Origin: Patescibacteria group bacterium UBA661
GTDB taxonomy: Bacteria > Patescibacteriota > Minisyncoccia > Phycocordibacterales > UBA918
Length of the DNA: 13,381 nucleotides
Assembly (NCBI GenBank): GCA_002299465.1
Contig: DBNX01000024.1
Span: 1 to 13,381 of the forward strand
Reading direction: 5' to 3'
Shown here: in pieces, positions 1 through 5,713 of the stretch
Numbering within the stretch: position 1 is the stretch's first letter
Layout of the letters: each line of letters opens with the position of its first letter
Position numbers and translations under genes: made by a program
Notes under the pieces: model-generated
Seen by the model: the letters and a program-made list of their open reading frames with translations, nothing else
Databases searched by the model: none
Told to the model about the DNA's origin: nothing

Positions 1-77
1 CCGCGACGCCTTTCCTTTAATTACCCAATTCTAAATATCTCTCAAACTGATAAAATTAAACACAATCATCAACATCC

Positions 78-1421
78 TTACGGTAAAGTAATAATCTCCA
101 GATTGGGGTCAGTCGGTAATTGTGAGTCAAAATCGAGTTCTGGTTCCATACCCTGTAACATATCTTGTTGCCCTGGTCCCACCCCCATCATACCCATAAA
201 AAACAGACCGAATAATTGATTGGCCACCTCCTCCATGCTTCTAAACGATGATGGCTGCTCTACCGAAACTTGTTTGTTGTGATTTTTTAACATAACAGTA
301 GTAGTGGTGGTACCAACAGCTTCTATTTCCCCAGTCATTCGCGTAGTGGCAGACCACTTGAACTTATAAGGAAGGAAATCTTCTTTACCAATCCAGATTT
401 CACCACCAAAAGATTCGATTGATGACAGTGCTTGATTCGTAAAATCAAGCATTTCTTTTGCGAAAACAGAATCTCCGCCCGGGGCTTGAGCAAGCATTTC
501 CCAATACGCCACACTAAAATTCTTTAGTTCTTGCATATTAACCGTAAAAACAAGTTGGTGTGTATCCACACCAGGAATTTCCTTGTATGGTGTCTTTTCG
601 ACTATGTGCATACTTCTGGACAGGGGAAAATCCCGCCTTAACTGGGCAAACTGCTCTGGAGTTGGACCACCTTGCTTTAAGATGCCTTCAGCCTCCGTCA
701 GCTGCTGGCTAAATGTGCCCAGATCCAGCTTAACCCACTGGTCATTAAATAGACCCAGGTCCATAAAACCTAAATCTGGGAGATTATCTAACCTTACATA
801 AGACCCCCCACCAACCAGACGTACTTCGCCGTCAACGGCTAGTTCTTGCTCCACCATTTCCTTCAGCATGTCTGTTTTTAGTGTAAAAGTAAGAACACCC
901 AGCGAATTGCTTAAATTAGTAAAATCGTACTTGCCAGCAAAGGCAAAATTGACATTAGTTTGCGTATCTGAGACCGGCTGCTCTGACAAGCCCAGATCAA
1001 CAAGACCACTCGCTGACTCTGGTATCGTTGCGTAAATATCCATCTCCCCCTGGTATTCAATTGTCTGAAGGCTACCCAAACGTTCAATCATCTTTGCAAT
1101 AATTTCTTCTGGCGTTTCTCGAAAGTAGTTAAAATATCCCCAAACTCCAGCCCCCGCACCAATCACCAACAAAACAGCCAGGGCCGCAATCGCTAAGGTC
1201 TTGCCTGCTCCTGATTTTACTCCAGCTGAAGTCGACTCAGAATCAGAAGTAGTAGTCGCCTCAACGATTGTTGTTTCATTGTGATTGTTTAGGTGAGCAA
1301 AAGCTTCATCTACATCCCCTTCTGACCACCCCTCCCCAAGAAGGATACTTTTAATTTCCTCTTCTTCAATACCGTACTCTAGCTGCTGTTCCACATAGGC
1401 CAGTAACTGTTGATTTATCAT
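78..1421 (-). CDS. Membrane-anchored protein with UBA-like N-terminus and large extracytoplasmic domain
   Basis: A 447-residue protein of unknown function. Residues 2-45 are a compact acidic three-helix segment with a G-W-S-E-x-D-V-D-E-A-F signature that looks like the UBA-like domain found at the start of many CPR membrane proteins. A low-complexity Thr/Ser/Glu linker (about 48-70) leads to one hydrophobic helix at about 75-99, so the small domain should be cytoplasmic and residues 100-447 outside. The outer part, with its run of predicted beta strands and a segment about ligand-like charge changes of 'SLQTIEYQGEMDIYA' type, recalls LolA/LppX-like lipoprotein folds, but this is fold-level inference only. 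The C-terminus is Met/Gly-rich, then acidic. No lipobox or catalytic motif is seen. No Shine-Dalgarno sequence precedes the ATG. The stop lies near the window edge and no terminator hairpin is visible after it. The frame is certain; the function is not. Confidence 0.85.
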   Translation of the reverse strand: MINQQLLAYVEQQLEYGIEEEEIKSILLGEGWSEGDVDEAFAHLNNHNETTIVEATTTSDSESTSAGVKSGAGKTLAIAALAVLLVIGAGAGVWGYFNYFRETPEEIIAKMIERLGSLQTIEYQGEMDIYATIPESASGLVDLGLSEQPVSDTQTNVNFAFAGKYDFTNLSNSLGVLTFTLKTDMLKEMVEQELAVDGEVRLVGGGSYVRLDNLPDLGFMDLGLFNDQWVKLDLGTFSQQLTEAEGILKQGGPTPEQFAQLRRDFPLSRSMHIVEKTPYKEIPGVDTHQLVFTVNMQELKNFSVAYWEMLAQAPGGDSVFAKEMLDFTNQALSSIESFGGEIWIGKEDFLPYKFKWSATTRMTGEIEAVGTTTTTVMLKNHNKQVSVEQPSSFRSMEEVANQLFGLFFMGMMGVGPGQQDMLQGMEPELDFDSQLPTDPNLEIITLP

Positions 1422-1622
1422 AACTATTTTGATTGACTAAAAAAATGAGTATTTTAGATAAATAATTCTGTACTTTCATACTATCACACACACCTTAGTC
1501 TAAGTAAAAATTTTGTGGATACGGGTCCTTAGTTTTCAACATTCCATACAAACCACCCTACAGATTAATTTGTAGCCATAACAATAATGGTTAGTAAATT
1601 GGATTCGTAACTAATTCTGTTA

Positions 1623-1638
1623 TGTTTCACGTGAAACA
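1623..1638. promoter_or_regulatory. parS: parS site 1 (exact ParB-binding palindrome)
   Basis: TGTTTCACGTGAAACA is a perfect 16-bp palindrome identical to the canonical chromosomal parS consensus bound by ParB. The symmetry extends to 20 bp (1621-1640). It lies just beyond the stop codon of the yraN gene, in the 237-bp gap before the next leftward gene. It is one of seven related sites between 1623 and 2349. Confidence 0.88.
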
Positions 1639-1658
1639 TACCGTATTTTGTCTATTTT

Positions 1659-2066
1659 CTAATCCAATATAATGTTTGGTAACAATTTAACCGTTGAGTA
1701 CTTTTCACGTGTAACAATTTTAACTACCACAACATCAATTTGCCATTTTATTGAAGCTGTATGCTCAGACAACCACACCTCGGCAACACGCTGAATATGC
1801 CTTATTTTATTTGAATCAACCTTTTCTTCTGGTCGCCATGTTCTACGTGTAACAGCCCGATCCAGTTCGGCTTTGGTTTCATATGAAACTGCCTTAACTT
1901 CGACAAAATGAACAGTGTTCTCTGAATCTTTAGTAATTATGTCTATTTCCCCGTATTTTTTGCGATAATTTCTACCAATTATTTGCTGCCCTTTTCTTTC
2001 TAGATAACAAGCGGCTATGTCCTCACCTAAATTACCAATGTATTTATTATTATAATCTGAGGACAT
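1659..2066 (-). CDS. yraN: YraN family (UPF0102) endonuclease-fold protein
   Basis: A 135-residue protein with the YraN/UPF0102 signature in order: N-terminal G-N-L-G-E-D-I-A-A-x-Y-L-E (residues 12-24), I-x-x-R-N-Y-R, then G-E-I-D-I-I (about 40-45) and F-V-E-V-K (about 54-58). The D and ExK of these motifs form the metal site of the restriction-endonuclease-like (Holliday-junction-resolvase-like) fold. Family members usually have F-V-E-V-K-x-R, whereas here K is followed by A-V. The length is normal for the family, whose cellular role is not firmly established; it is often linked to DNA processing. The coding sequence contains three parS-like palindromes and is flanked by two exact ones, so part of its codon choice may serve partition. 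No clear Shine-Dalgarno sequence precedes the ATG. A weak possible promoter (TTGGGA, 18 bp, TAGCAT) lies upstream on the minus strand. Confidence 0.88.
   Translation of the reverse strand: MSSDYNNKYIGNLGEDIAACYLERKGQQIIGRNYRKKYGEIDIITKDSENTVHFVEVKAVSYETKAELDRAVTRRTWRPEEKVDSNKIRHIQRVAEVWLSEHTASIKWQIDVVVVKIVTREKYSTVKLLPNIILD
1701..1716. promoter_or_regulatory. parS: parS-like site 2 (degenerate, inside yraN)
   Basis: CTTTTCACGTGTAACA keeps the CACGTG core and matches the parS consensus at 13 of 16 positions. It lies within the yraN reading frame near its 3' end, so any function would be superimposed on coding sequence. Confidence 0.5.
1839..1854. promoter_or_regulatory. parS: parS-like site 3 (degenerate, inside yraN)
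   Basis: TGTTCTACGTGTAACA matches parS at 13 of 16 positions, including both outer TGTT/AACA arms and the central ACGTG. It lies in the middle of the yraN coding sequence. Confidence 0.5.
1875..1890. promoter_or_regulatory. parS-like site 4 with CATATG core (inside yraN)
   Basis: GGTTTCATATGAAACT contains a perfect 14-bp palindrome with the parS arms GTTTCA/TGAAAC but a central TA in place of CG. It matches parS at 12 of 16 positions. The same CATATG variant recurs at 2334-2349, so it may be a second class of site rather than a decayed one. Confidence 0.45.
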
Positions 2067-2092
2067 AAACTATCTTTTTAGTTTGTTAGATG

Positions 2093-2108
2093 TGTTACAC
2101 GTGTAACT
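2093..2108. promoter_or_regulatory. parS: parS-like site 5 (palindromic variant)
   Basis: TGTTACACGTGTAACT contains the perfect 14-bp palindrome GTTACACGTGTAAC and matches parS at 13 of 16 positions. It lies 27 bp upstream of the yraN start codon, so ParB binding here could also affect yraN transcription. Confidence 0.6.
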
Positions 2109-2159
2109 AATGCTATCTTGAATCGATTATGAGTCCCAAAACCGCAGTGGTGGCTTTTA

Positions 2160-2175
2160 TGTTTCACGTGAAACA
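2160..2175. promoter_or_regulatory. parS: parS site 6 (exact ParB-binding palindrome)
   Basis: This is a second exact copy of TGTTTCACGTGAAACA, with symmetry reaching 18 bp (2159-2176). It lies in intergenic DNA between yraN and tRNA-Gly. Two exact copies 537 bp apart plus five near copies make coincidence very unlikely. Confidence 0.88.
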
Positions 2176-2227
2176 TTTTACTAATATACACGCTTTTTAA
2201 GCTCTTCTGTCTTAAAAAATTTGTCCT

Positions 2228-2257
2228 TTATCCACTTGTGCACTTGGATATCCACTT
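2228..2257 (+). other. Pair of DnaA-box-like sequences beside an AT-rich tract
   Basis: TATCCACTT occurs at 2229-2237 and again at 2249-2257, exactly 20 bp apart. The first copy reads TTATCCACT, 8 of 9 to the DnaA box TTATCCACA; the second is 7 of 9. A further reverse-oriented 8-of-9 match (TGTGGATAC) is at 1514-1522. An AT-rich stretch follows at once. These are features of a replication origin, but two or three imperfect boxes are weak evidence. Confidence 0.25.
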
Positions 2258-2333
2258 TTTATTAAAGACTAGTTTGTTTTTAATAAAAGACAAACTCGTA
2301 GCTCTGCTGATTTCATTCTGTGGCGACCTGGGT

Positions 2334-2349
2334 AGTTTCATATGAAACA
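2334..2349. promoter_or_regulatory. parS-like site 7 with CATATG core
   Basis: AGTTTCATATGAAACA has the 14-bp palindrome GTTTCATATGAAAC, the same variant core as the site at 1875-1890. It matches parS at 13 of 16 positions and is the rightmost member of the cluster. Confidence 0.5.
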
Positions 2350-2456
2350 ACAGCGCCTTCCGACCATTCCAAATTACGACCAAAGCCCACCTAAACCATT
2401 GTAACTTATTCTAGTCGCCCAAACCTAACGAAGATCAGGTTTGTTATTTTAACCAG

Positions 2457-2527
2457 TGCGGCCAGGGGTAATCGAAACCCCGACTAATCCTTGGCAAGGA
2501 CTCGTTATACCACTTAACCATGGCCGC
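2457..2527 (-). tRNA. tRNA-Gly (anticodon GCC), no encoded CCA
   Basis: The minus strand folds as a complete cloverleaf. The 7-bp acceptor stem is GCGGCCA with TGGCCGC. It has a D-arm with GTTAAGTGGTATAAC, an anticodon arm AGTCC / TTGCCAA / GGATT giving anticodon GCC (reads GGC and GGU), a short AGTC variable loop, and a T-arm GGGGT / TTCGATT / ACCCC. The discriminator is A, followed by C-T-G, so CCA must be added after transcription; the CCA-adding enzyme is encoded 1.4 kb away. A TATAAA-like -10 element at 2533-2538 overlaps the end of the adjacent HTH gene. Confidence 0.95.
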
Positions 2528-2532
2528 TTAAT

Positions 2533-2538
2533 TTTATA
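2533..2538 (-). promoter_or_regulatory. Possible -10 element of tRNA-Gly
   Basis: On the minus strand TATAAA lies five bases before the first tRNA base. No good -35 hexamer is found at normal spacing. Read-through from the HTH gene is the alternative source of transcript. Confidence 0.35.
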
Positions 2539-2539
2539 C

Positions 2540-3220
2540 TTATTTCAAACAGTCTTTTGCTGCCAGCTCAATCCATTGATCGAGTTTGTGTCGCAAAAGG
2601 GTACTGCCGATTATAGTATTCCCAACACCAAAATGCAATGTCTGTCTGTGGCTGCGAGACTGAACAAACTGATTTTTATAGAATTGACCCACCGTTATAC
2701 CGATTTTCTTGCTCCAATGCTTCATACAAGCCACTTCGTCATGATCTTTGTAGAGAAGGAGCCAAAATCTTAGACTTTTTTTCTCCACTCCCAAGTAGTT
2801 TTTTAGGAAACGAATAAATATGAGGTGTCGTTCTGGATGACGGCTAGAGTAGCGAATTGTTTTACGCTTAGAATTGTCGCCTTCAGCCAAATAAAGCGTC
2901 AGCCCCATCATAAACAGTGGGGAATTGCGGTAGTGCTGGTATTCAATTCGTGCCAACTTCGCCACTTCATTGTACTGCTTGGCTCGCTCGGTAGTCCGGG
3001 CTTTATTAATTAAACTCAGTCGTTTTTTGTTTTCGGCGGTTGCCCTAACCTTGTTTTGCTTGGTTATTTGCTCCGAAAAAGGAAGTGTTTTGAGCCACGC
3101 GCTGACGGTTCCGCTAGACACGCCACACGTTTTAGCGATTTCGGAGTAAGTAAAACCACGTTTTCTAAGAGCGAGGGCTTGCTCGTACTCAGCTTTTTTG
3201 TGTGGGGTGCCTGATTTCAT
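2540..3220 (-). CDS. HTH plus LAGLIDADG-like endonuclease-fold protein
   Basis: A 226-residue basic protein. Residues 11-46 form a helix-turn-helix of the Hin/transposase type (A-L-x-L-R-K-R-G-F-T-Y-S-E-I-A-K then G-V-S-S-G-T-V-S-A-W-L). A Lys/Arg-rich helical linker covers about 52-98. Residues 102-212 begin G-L-T-L-Y-L-A-E-G-D-N, which resembles the G-L-x-x-x-E-G-D core of a LAGLIDADG homing-endonuclease motif. It is followed by the H-L-I-F-I-R-F-L-K-N-Y-L-G-V and Y-K-D-H-D-E-x-x-x-x-K-H-W segments seen in bacterial single-motif relatives. The retained acidic residues fit a metal-binding nuclease, but activity is not shown; such proteins could be regulators, solo homing enzymes or mobile-element remnants. 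The gene stops 12 bp before tRNA-Gly and lies between two tRNA genes. There is no Shine-Dalgarno sequence. The DNA before the ATG (3221-3245) is almost all A/T and could supply a -10. Confidence 0.8.
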   Translation of the reverse strand: MKSGTPHKKAEYEQALALRKRGFTYSEIAKTCGVSSGTVSAWLKTLPFSEQITKQNKVRATAENKKRLSLINKARTTERAKQYNEVAKLARIEYQHYRNSPLFMMGLTLYLAEGDNSKRKTIRYSSRHPERHLIFIRFLKNYLGVEKKSLRFWLLLYKDHDEVACMKHWSKKIGITVGQFYKNQFVQSRSHRQTLHFGVGNTIIGSTLLRHKLDQWIELAAKDCLK

Positions 3221-3474
3221 AACAACATAAAGTATATAATATATAAATAATCGACTGTTCAGTTTTACCCAAAATCCTGCCGCCTAATAAAATTCCATAG
3301 AAATACTCCACCAATAAAACATTCCCCCAAATTAAGCGTCTCGCAAAAGGAAAGGTCGAGCTCTCGTCATTTATTAATGGAAAATACGATACACCGCACC
3401 TTATCGAACCTCCACTGAAGAAGTGCTTAATGTCCTGAAAAACCCTTATTCTGTATGGAATAATTATGGCGTAT

Positions 3475-3508
3475 GACAAAAACAACGCTTCTTTGCGTTG
3501 TTTTTGTC
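3475..3508. terminator. Bidirectional intrinsic terminator after tRNA-Arg
   Basis: A perfect 14-bp stem, GACAAAAACAACGC with GCGTTGTTTTTGTC, and a six-base TTCTTT loop. The A and T runs inside the arms give a U-rich end in both directions. On the minus strand it lies about 100 bp beyond the tRNA-Arg 3' end and isolates that gene from the HTH gene. The stretch 3221-3474 between it and the HTH start shows no convincing gene. Confidence 0.8.
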
Positions 3509-3605
3509 GTTAATTTACATTTCTCACGAAATGAAATTTATCGAACCCCAAAATACTCTTTGCCAATAACGGCTTTTGAGATAATCTCGGCGAACGAACC
3601 TGCTT

Positions 3606-3681
3606 TGGTGCACCCGGAGGGACTCGAACCCCCAACCCTCTGATCCGAAGTCAGATGCTCTATCCATTGAGCCACGGGTGC
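3606..3681 (-). tRNA. tRNA-Arg (anticodon TCG), CCA encoded
   Basis: The minus strand folds as a 76-nt tRNA including CCA. The acceptor is GCACCCG with CGGGTGC, and the D-arm is GCTCAATGGATAGAGC. The anticodon stem is TCTGA / TCAGA with loop CTTCGGA, giving anticodon TCG for CGA-type arginine codons. The T-arm has GGTTCGAGTCC. Discriminator A is followed by a genomically encoded CCA (3606-3608), unlike the nearby tRNA-Gly. It has its own promoter and terminator. Confidence 0.96.
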
Positions 3682-3689
3682 GTAGGCAA

Positions 3690-3718
3690 ATCATACGTTT
3701 TTAAGCCAGAAAAAGCAA
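3690..3718 (-). promoter_or_regulatory. Promoter of tRNA-Arg
   Basis: On the minus strand TTGCTT (3713-3718) and TATGAT (3690-3695) are separated by exactly 17 bp, with the -10 ending eight bases before the mature tRNA 5' end. Each hexamer is close to the sigma-70 consensus. This is the best-formed promoter in the window. Confidence 0.75.
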
Positions 3719-3832
3719 CGCTGTGTTTTACAAATGCCGTGGTCTTGTTCTCCTAGAGTAAAACTTATCTGGCTTGCATAATTTTTACATCAGCAGGCAG
3801 TAAGGGTTGTCTAGGGGTGTCTTATAGCAGTC

Positions 3833-3879
3833 TAAGATTATTCCTGTTTTTCTGCTAGAATAATCAGAACATAATCTTA
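3833..3879 (+). promoter_or_regulatory. Alternative inverted repeats over the cca translation start
   Basis: TAAGATTAT (3833-3841) can pair with ATAATCTTA (3871-3879), which ends on the first base of the cca start codon. The overlapping GATTATTC (3836-3843) can instead pair with GAATAATC (3858-3865). The two pairings exclude each other, so the leader could expose or hide the start site, or the repeats could form an operator. No Shine-Dalgarno sequence is seen. Confidence 0.35.
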
Positions 3880-5354
3880 TGCTTAAACTCACCAATATCC
3901 CCCCGACCATACAAAAAATCAGCCAAACCTTGGAACAAGCTGGCTTTGCGGCGTATTTGGTAGGTGGTTGTGTACGGGATTTAATTCTTAATCGCGCTCC
4001 TAAGGATTGGGATTTCACGACTGATGCTAGTCCGGAGCAAATCCAAGCTTTGTTTCCTGACAGCTTTTGCAATAACGATTACGGTACTGTCGGAATAAAA
4101 GCCTCTACCGAGGAAACTGATTCCACCCTACAGGTGATAGAAGTTACCCCTTATCGTAGTGAGGGTGTTTATAGTGACGCCAGACGACCTGATTCTGTCA
4201 CTTTCGGTGTTTCTCTGGCTGCTGACCTAGCTCGTCGAGACTTTACAATCAACGCCATCGCTTATCGTCTAAAGGACCATAACCTAGTAGATCTTTTTGC
4301 CGGAATAACCGACCTAAGGGCCAAGCGTCTCAAGGCCGTAGGCAACCCCGACGCTCGTTTTGGCGAAGATGCTTTGCGCATGCTCCGCGCTGTCCGCCTA
4401 GCGACCGAACTAGAATTTTTCATTGAAGCTGCCACCATGGAAGCCATCGCCCGTAATGCGGACCGACTTTCCCTGATTTCAGCCGAACGCATAGCCATTG
4501 AATTTATTCGTATCATTGAGGCCAAAAATCCGCTTCCCGGCATTGTTTTCCTAGAAAAATTGGGTTTACTTAAGCATATTGTTCCAGAATTACTGGCTGG
4601 TATTGGTTGCGAACAGGGAGGAATTCACGCTTATGACGTGTACGAACACAATTTAAGAACATTTCAAGCCGCTGCCACCAAAGGTTTTGGGGTTGAGTTG
4701 CGTCTAGCGGCTTTATTTCATGACATTGCCAAACCTGCCACAAGACGCACTGGCGGCAAAAACAAAACCTACACCTTCTTCGGACACGAAGTGGTGGGGG
4801 CAAAGATGACTAAAGATATCCTTAAACGTCTAAAACTACCCAAAGAAATGATTGAAAGGGTAGAAAAACTAGTACGTTGGCATATGTTTTTTGCCGATCC
4901 GGACACCATTACTTTGGCAGCGGTCCGACGTACCATCGTCCGGATTGGGGAAGACCAGATTACTGATCTACTGAATTTGCGTGTCTGTGACCGCATTGGT
5001 ACCGGCAGACCAAAAGAACAACCCTTCCGATTTCGCAAATATAAAGCCATGGTGGACGAGGCTCTGCGTGACCCGATTTCAGTCAAAATGCTTAAAATAA
5101 ATGGGGATATGATTATGGATATGACGGGGGAAAAGCCGGGTAAAAAGCTAGGATATCTACTGCACGCTCTTCTGGAAGAGGTGTTGATAGACCCGGGGAA
5201 AAACACTGAGGAGTATTTATTTAAGAGGGTTTCTGAGTTACTGAAATTACCGGAAGCTGATCTCGCTTTGCTCGCGGCAGCCGGTAAGGAAAAGCAATCC
5301 TTAGAGGAACAGGCGGCTCTACAGGCGATTGCGCGGGAACATAAGGTTGGATAG
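3879..5354 (+). CDS. cca: CCA-adding tRNA nucleotidyltransferase with HD domain
   Basis: A 491-residue enzyme of the class II nucleotidyltransferase / poly(A) polymerase family, which adds or repairs the 3' CCA of tRNA from CTP and ATP. The head domain shows L-V-G-G-C-V-R-D (27-34) and the catalytic D-W-D-F-T with D43 and D45. Then come R-R-D-F-T-I-N-A-I-A-Y (119-129), D-L-F-A-G (138-142) and E-D-A-L-R-M-L-R-A-V-R (163-173), the usual neck motif. A C-terminal HD phosphohydrolase-like domain carries H281-D282 in L-F-H-D-I-A-K-P, F-G-H-E (301-304) and H335. The HD domain and length fit HD-bearing bacterial CCA enzymes; a plain poly(A) polymerase is less likely but cannot be excluded by motifs alone. 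The last 40 residues are helical and variable. At least one nearby tRNA lacks encoded CCA, so the enzyme is needed for it. The gene ends in a strong bidirectional terminator. Confidence 0.95.
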   Translation: MLKLTNIPPTIQKISQTLEQAGFAAYLVGGCVRDLILNRAPKDWDFTTDASPEQIQALFPDSFCNNDYGTVGIKASTEETDSTLQVIEVTPYRSEGVYSDARRPDSVTFGVSLAADLARRDFTINAIAYRLKDHNLVDLFAGITDLRAKRLKAVGNPDARFGEDALRMLRAVRLATELEFFIEAATMEAIARNADRLSLISAERIAIEFIRIIEAKNPLPGIVFLEKLGLLKHIVPELLAGIGCEQGGIHAYDVYEHNLRTFQAAATKGFGVELRLAALFHDIAKPATRRTGGKNKTYTFFGHEVVGAKMTKDILKRLKLPKEMIERVEKLVRWHMFFADPDTITLAAVRRTIVRIGEDQITDLLNLRVCDRIGTGRPKEQPFRFRKYKAMVDEALRDPISVKMLKINGDMIMDMTGEKPGKKLGYLLHALLEEVLIDPGKNTEEYLFKRVSELLKLPEADLALLAAAGKEKQSLEEQAALQAIAREHKVG

Positions 5355-5373
5355 ATAAATAAAAAACCTTTTA

Positions 5374-5408
5374 AAAACCGGTCTTTTCCTAAAGGATAGA
5401 CCGGTTTT
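5374..5408. terminator. Bidirectional terminator between cca and the 69-residue membrane-protein gene
   Basis: An 11-bp stem, AAAACCGGTCT with AGACCGGTTTT, carries a small inner TCC/GGA helix. The plus strand ends in TTTT; the minus strand ends in a longer run of five T. It lies between the converging cca and membrane-protein genes, so it can stop transcription from both sides. Confidence 0.85.
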
Positions 5409-5433
5409 GGCTTGTACTCATTACGCAACTCAC

Positions 5434-5643
5434 CTAAAAATACTCGAAAAGAACGTGACGAATGAGTCGGACCGCCACCAGGCAAACGTAGAAAAAAGCA
5501 GTCCAACTAATCGCCAGTAGCAGAAAAAACAGTAGCGTCCCAGCGAAACTTTGGGTAGTAACGATTCCTCCCAAGAGACCAAGCCCAAAGTGTAAAACCG
5601 CGGCAATTAAGCCGTAGGTAGCTATTTGCGGGAACGATAACAT
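5434..5643 (-). CDS. Small two-helix membrane protein
   Basis: A 69-residue hydrophobic protein starting M-L-S-F-P-Q. An in-frame ATG eight codons upstream exists, but the start at 5643 is preceded at five-base spacing by AAAGGAGGT, an excellent Shine-Dalgarno sequence, so the shorter form is chosen. Two membrane helices are evident, at about residues 7-28 (G-L-I-A-A-V-L-H-F-G-L-G-L-L) and 33-60 (a Leu/Phe-rich run with W and Y), with a short basic tail. No family is recognised. The gene converges on cca and shares its terminator. The leader contains a 9-bp hairpin ending just at the Shine-Dalgarno sequence. This is the only strong ribosome-binding site among the genes here, so regulation at translation or unusually high expression is plausible. 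Confidence 0.7.
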   Translation of the reverse strand: MLSFPQIATYGLIAAVLHFGLGLLGGIVTTQSFAGTLLFFLLLAISWTAFFYVCLVAVRLIRHVLFEYF

Positions 5644-5653
5644 TTTTACCTCC

Positions 5654-5682
5654 TTTAAGTCGAACAAAGAATCCGACTTAAA
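5654..5682 (-). promoter_or_regulatory. Leader hairpin abutting the Shine-Dalgarno sequence
   Basis: TTTAAGTCG (5654-5662) and CGACTTAAA (5674-5682) form a perfect 9-bp stem with an 11-base loop. In the minus-strand transcript the 3' arm ends in TTAAA directly before GGAGG, so the helix overlaps the upstream edge of the ribosome-binding site of the small membrane protein and could tune its accessibility. Confidence 0.5.
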
Positions 5683-5713
5683 AGTATCTTACAGAAAATT
5701 TAGACAAATAAAA

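Larger units (their letters stand above)
2067..2456. other. Intergenic centromere-like region with parS cluster and AT-rich tract
   Basis: This 390-bp stretch has no credible gene. It holds three of the seven parS-type palindromes (2093, 2160 and 2334), two DnaA-box-like sequences 20 bp apart, and a T/A-rich tract at about 2255-2290 containing an imperfect direct repeat of TTTTTA-type sequence ending in AAAGAC. Together with the sites inside and beyond yraN, it forms a compact partition-site region. The segment 2350-2456 shows nothing recognisable. Confidence 0.6.

Noticed and set aside
3295..3435. A plus-strand run of about 45 codons (T-F-P-Q-I-K-R-L-A-K-G-K-V-E-L) that looks protein-like.
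   Set aside because: It has no usable start codon and is preceded closely by stops. It could be a gene remnant, but nothing identifies it.
3189..3485. A 98-codon minus-strand frame overlapping the HTH gene start.
   Set aside because: It runs through the terminator hairpin and overlaps the better-supported HTH gene; it shows no domain and is probably chance.
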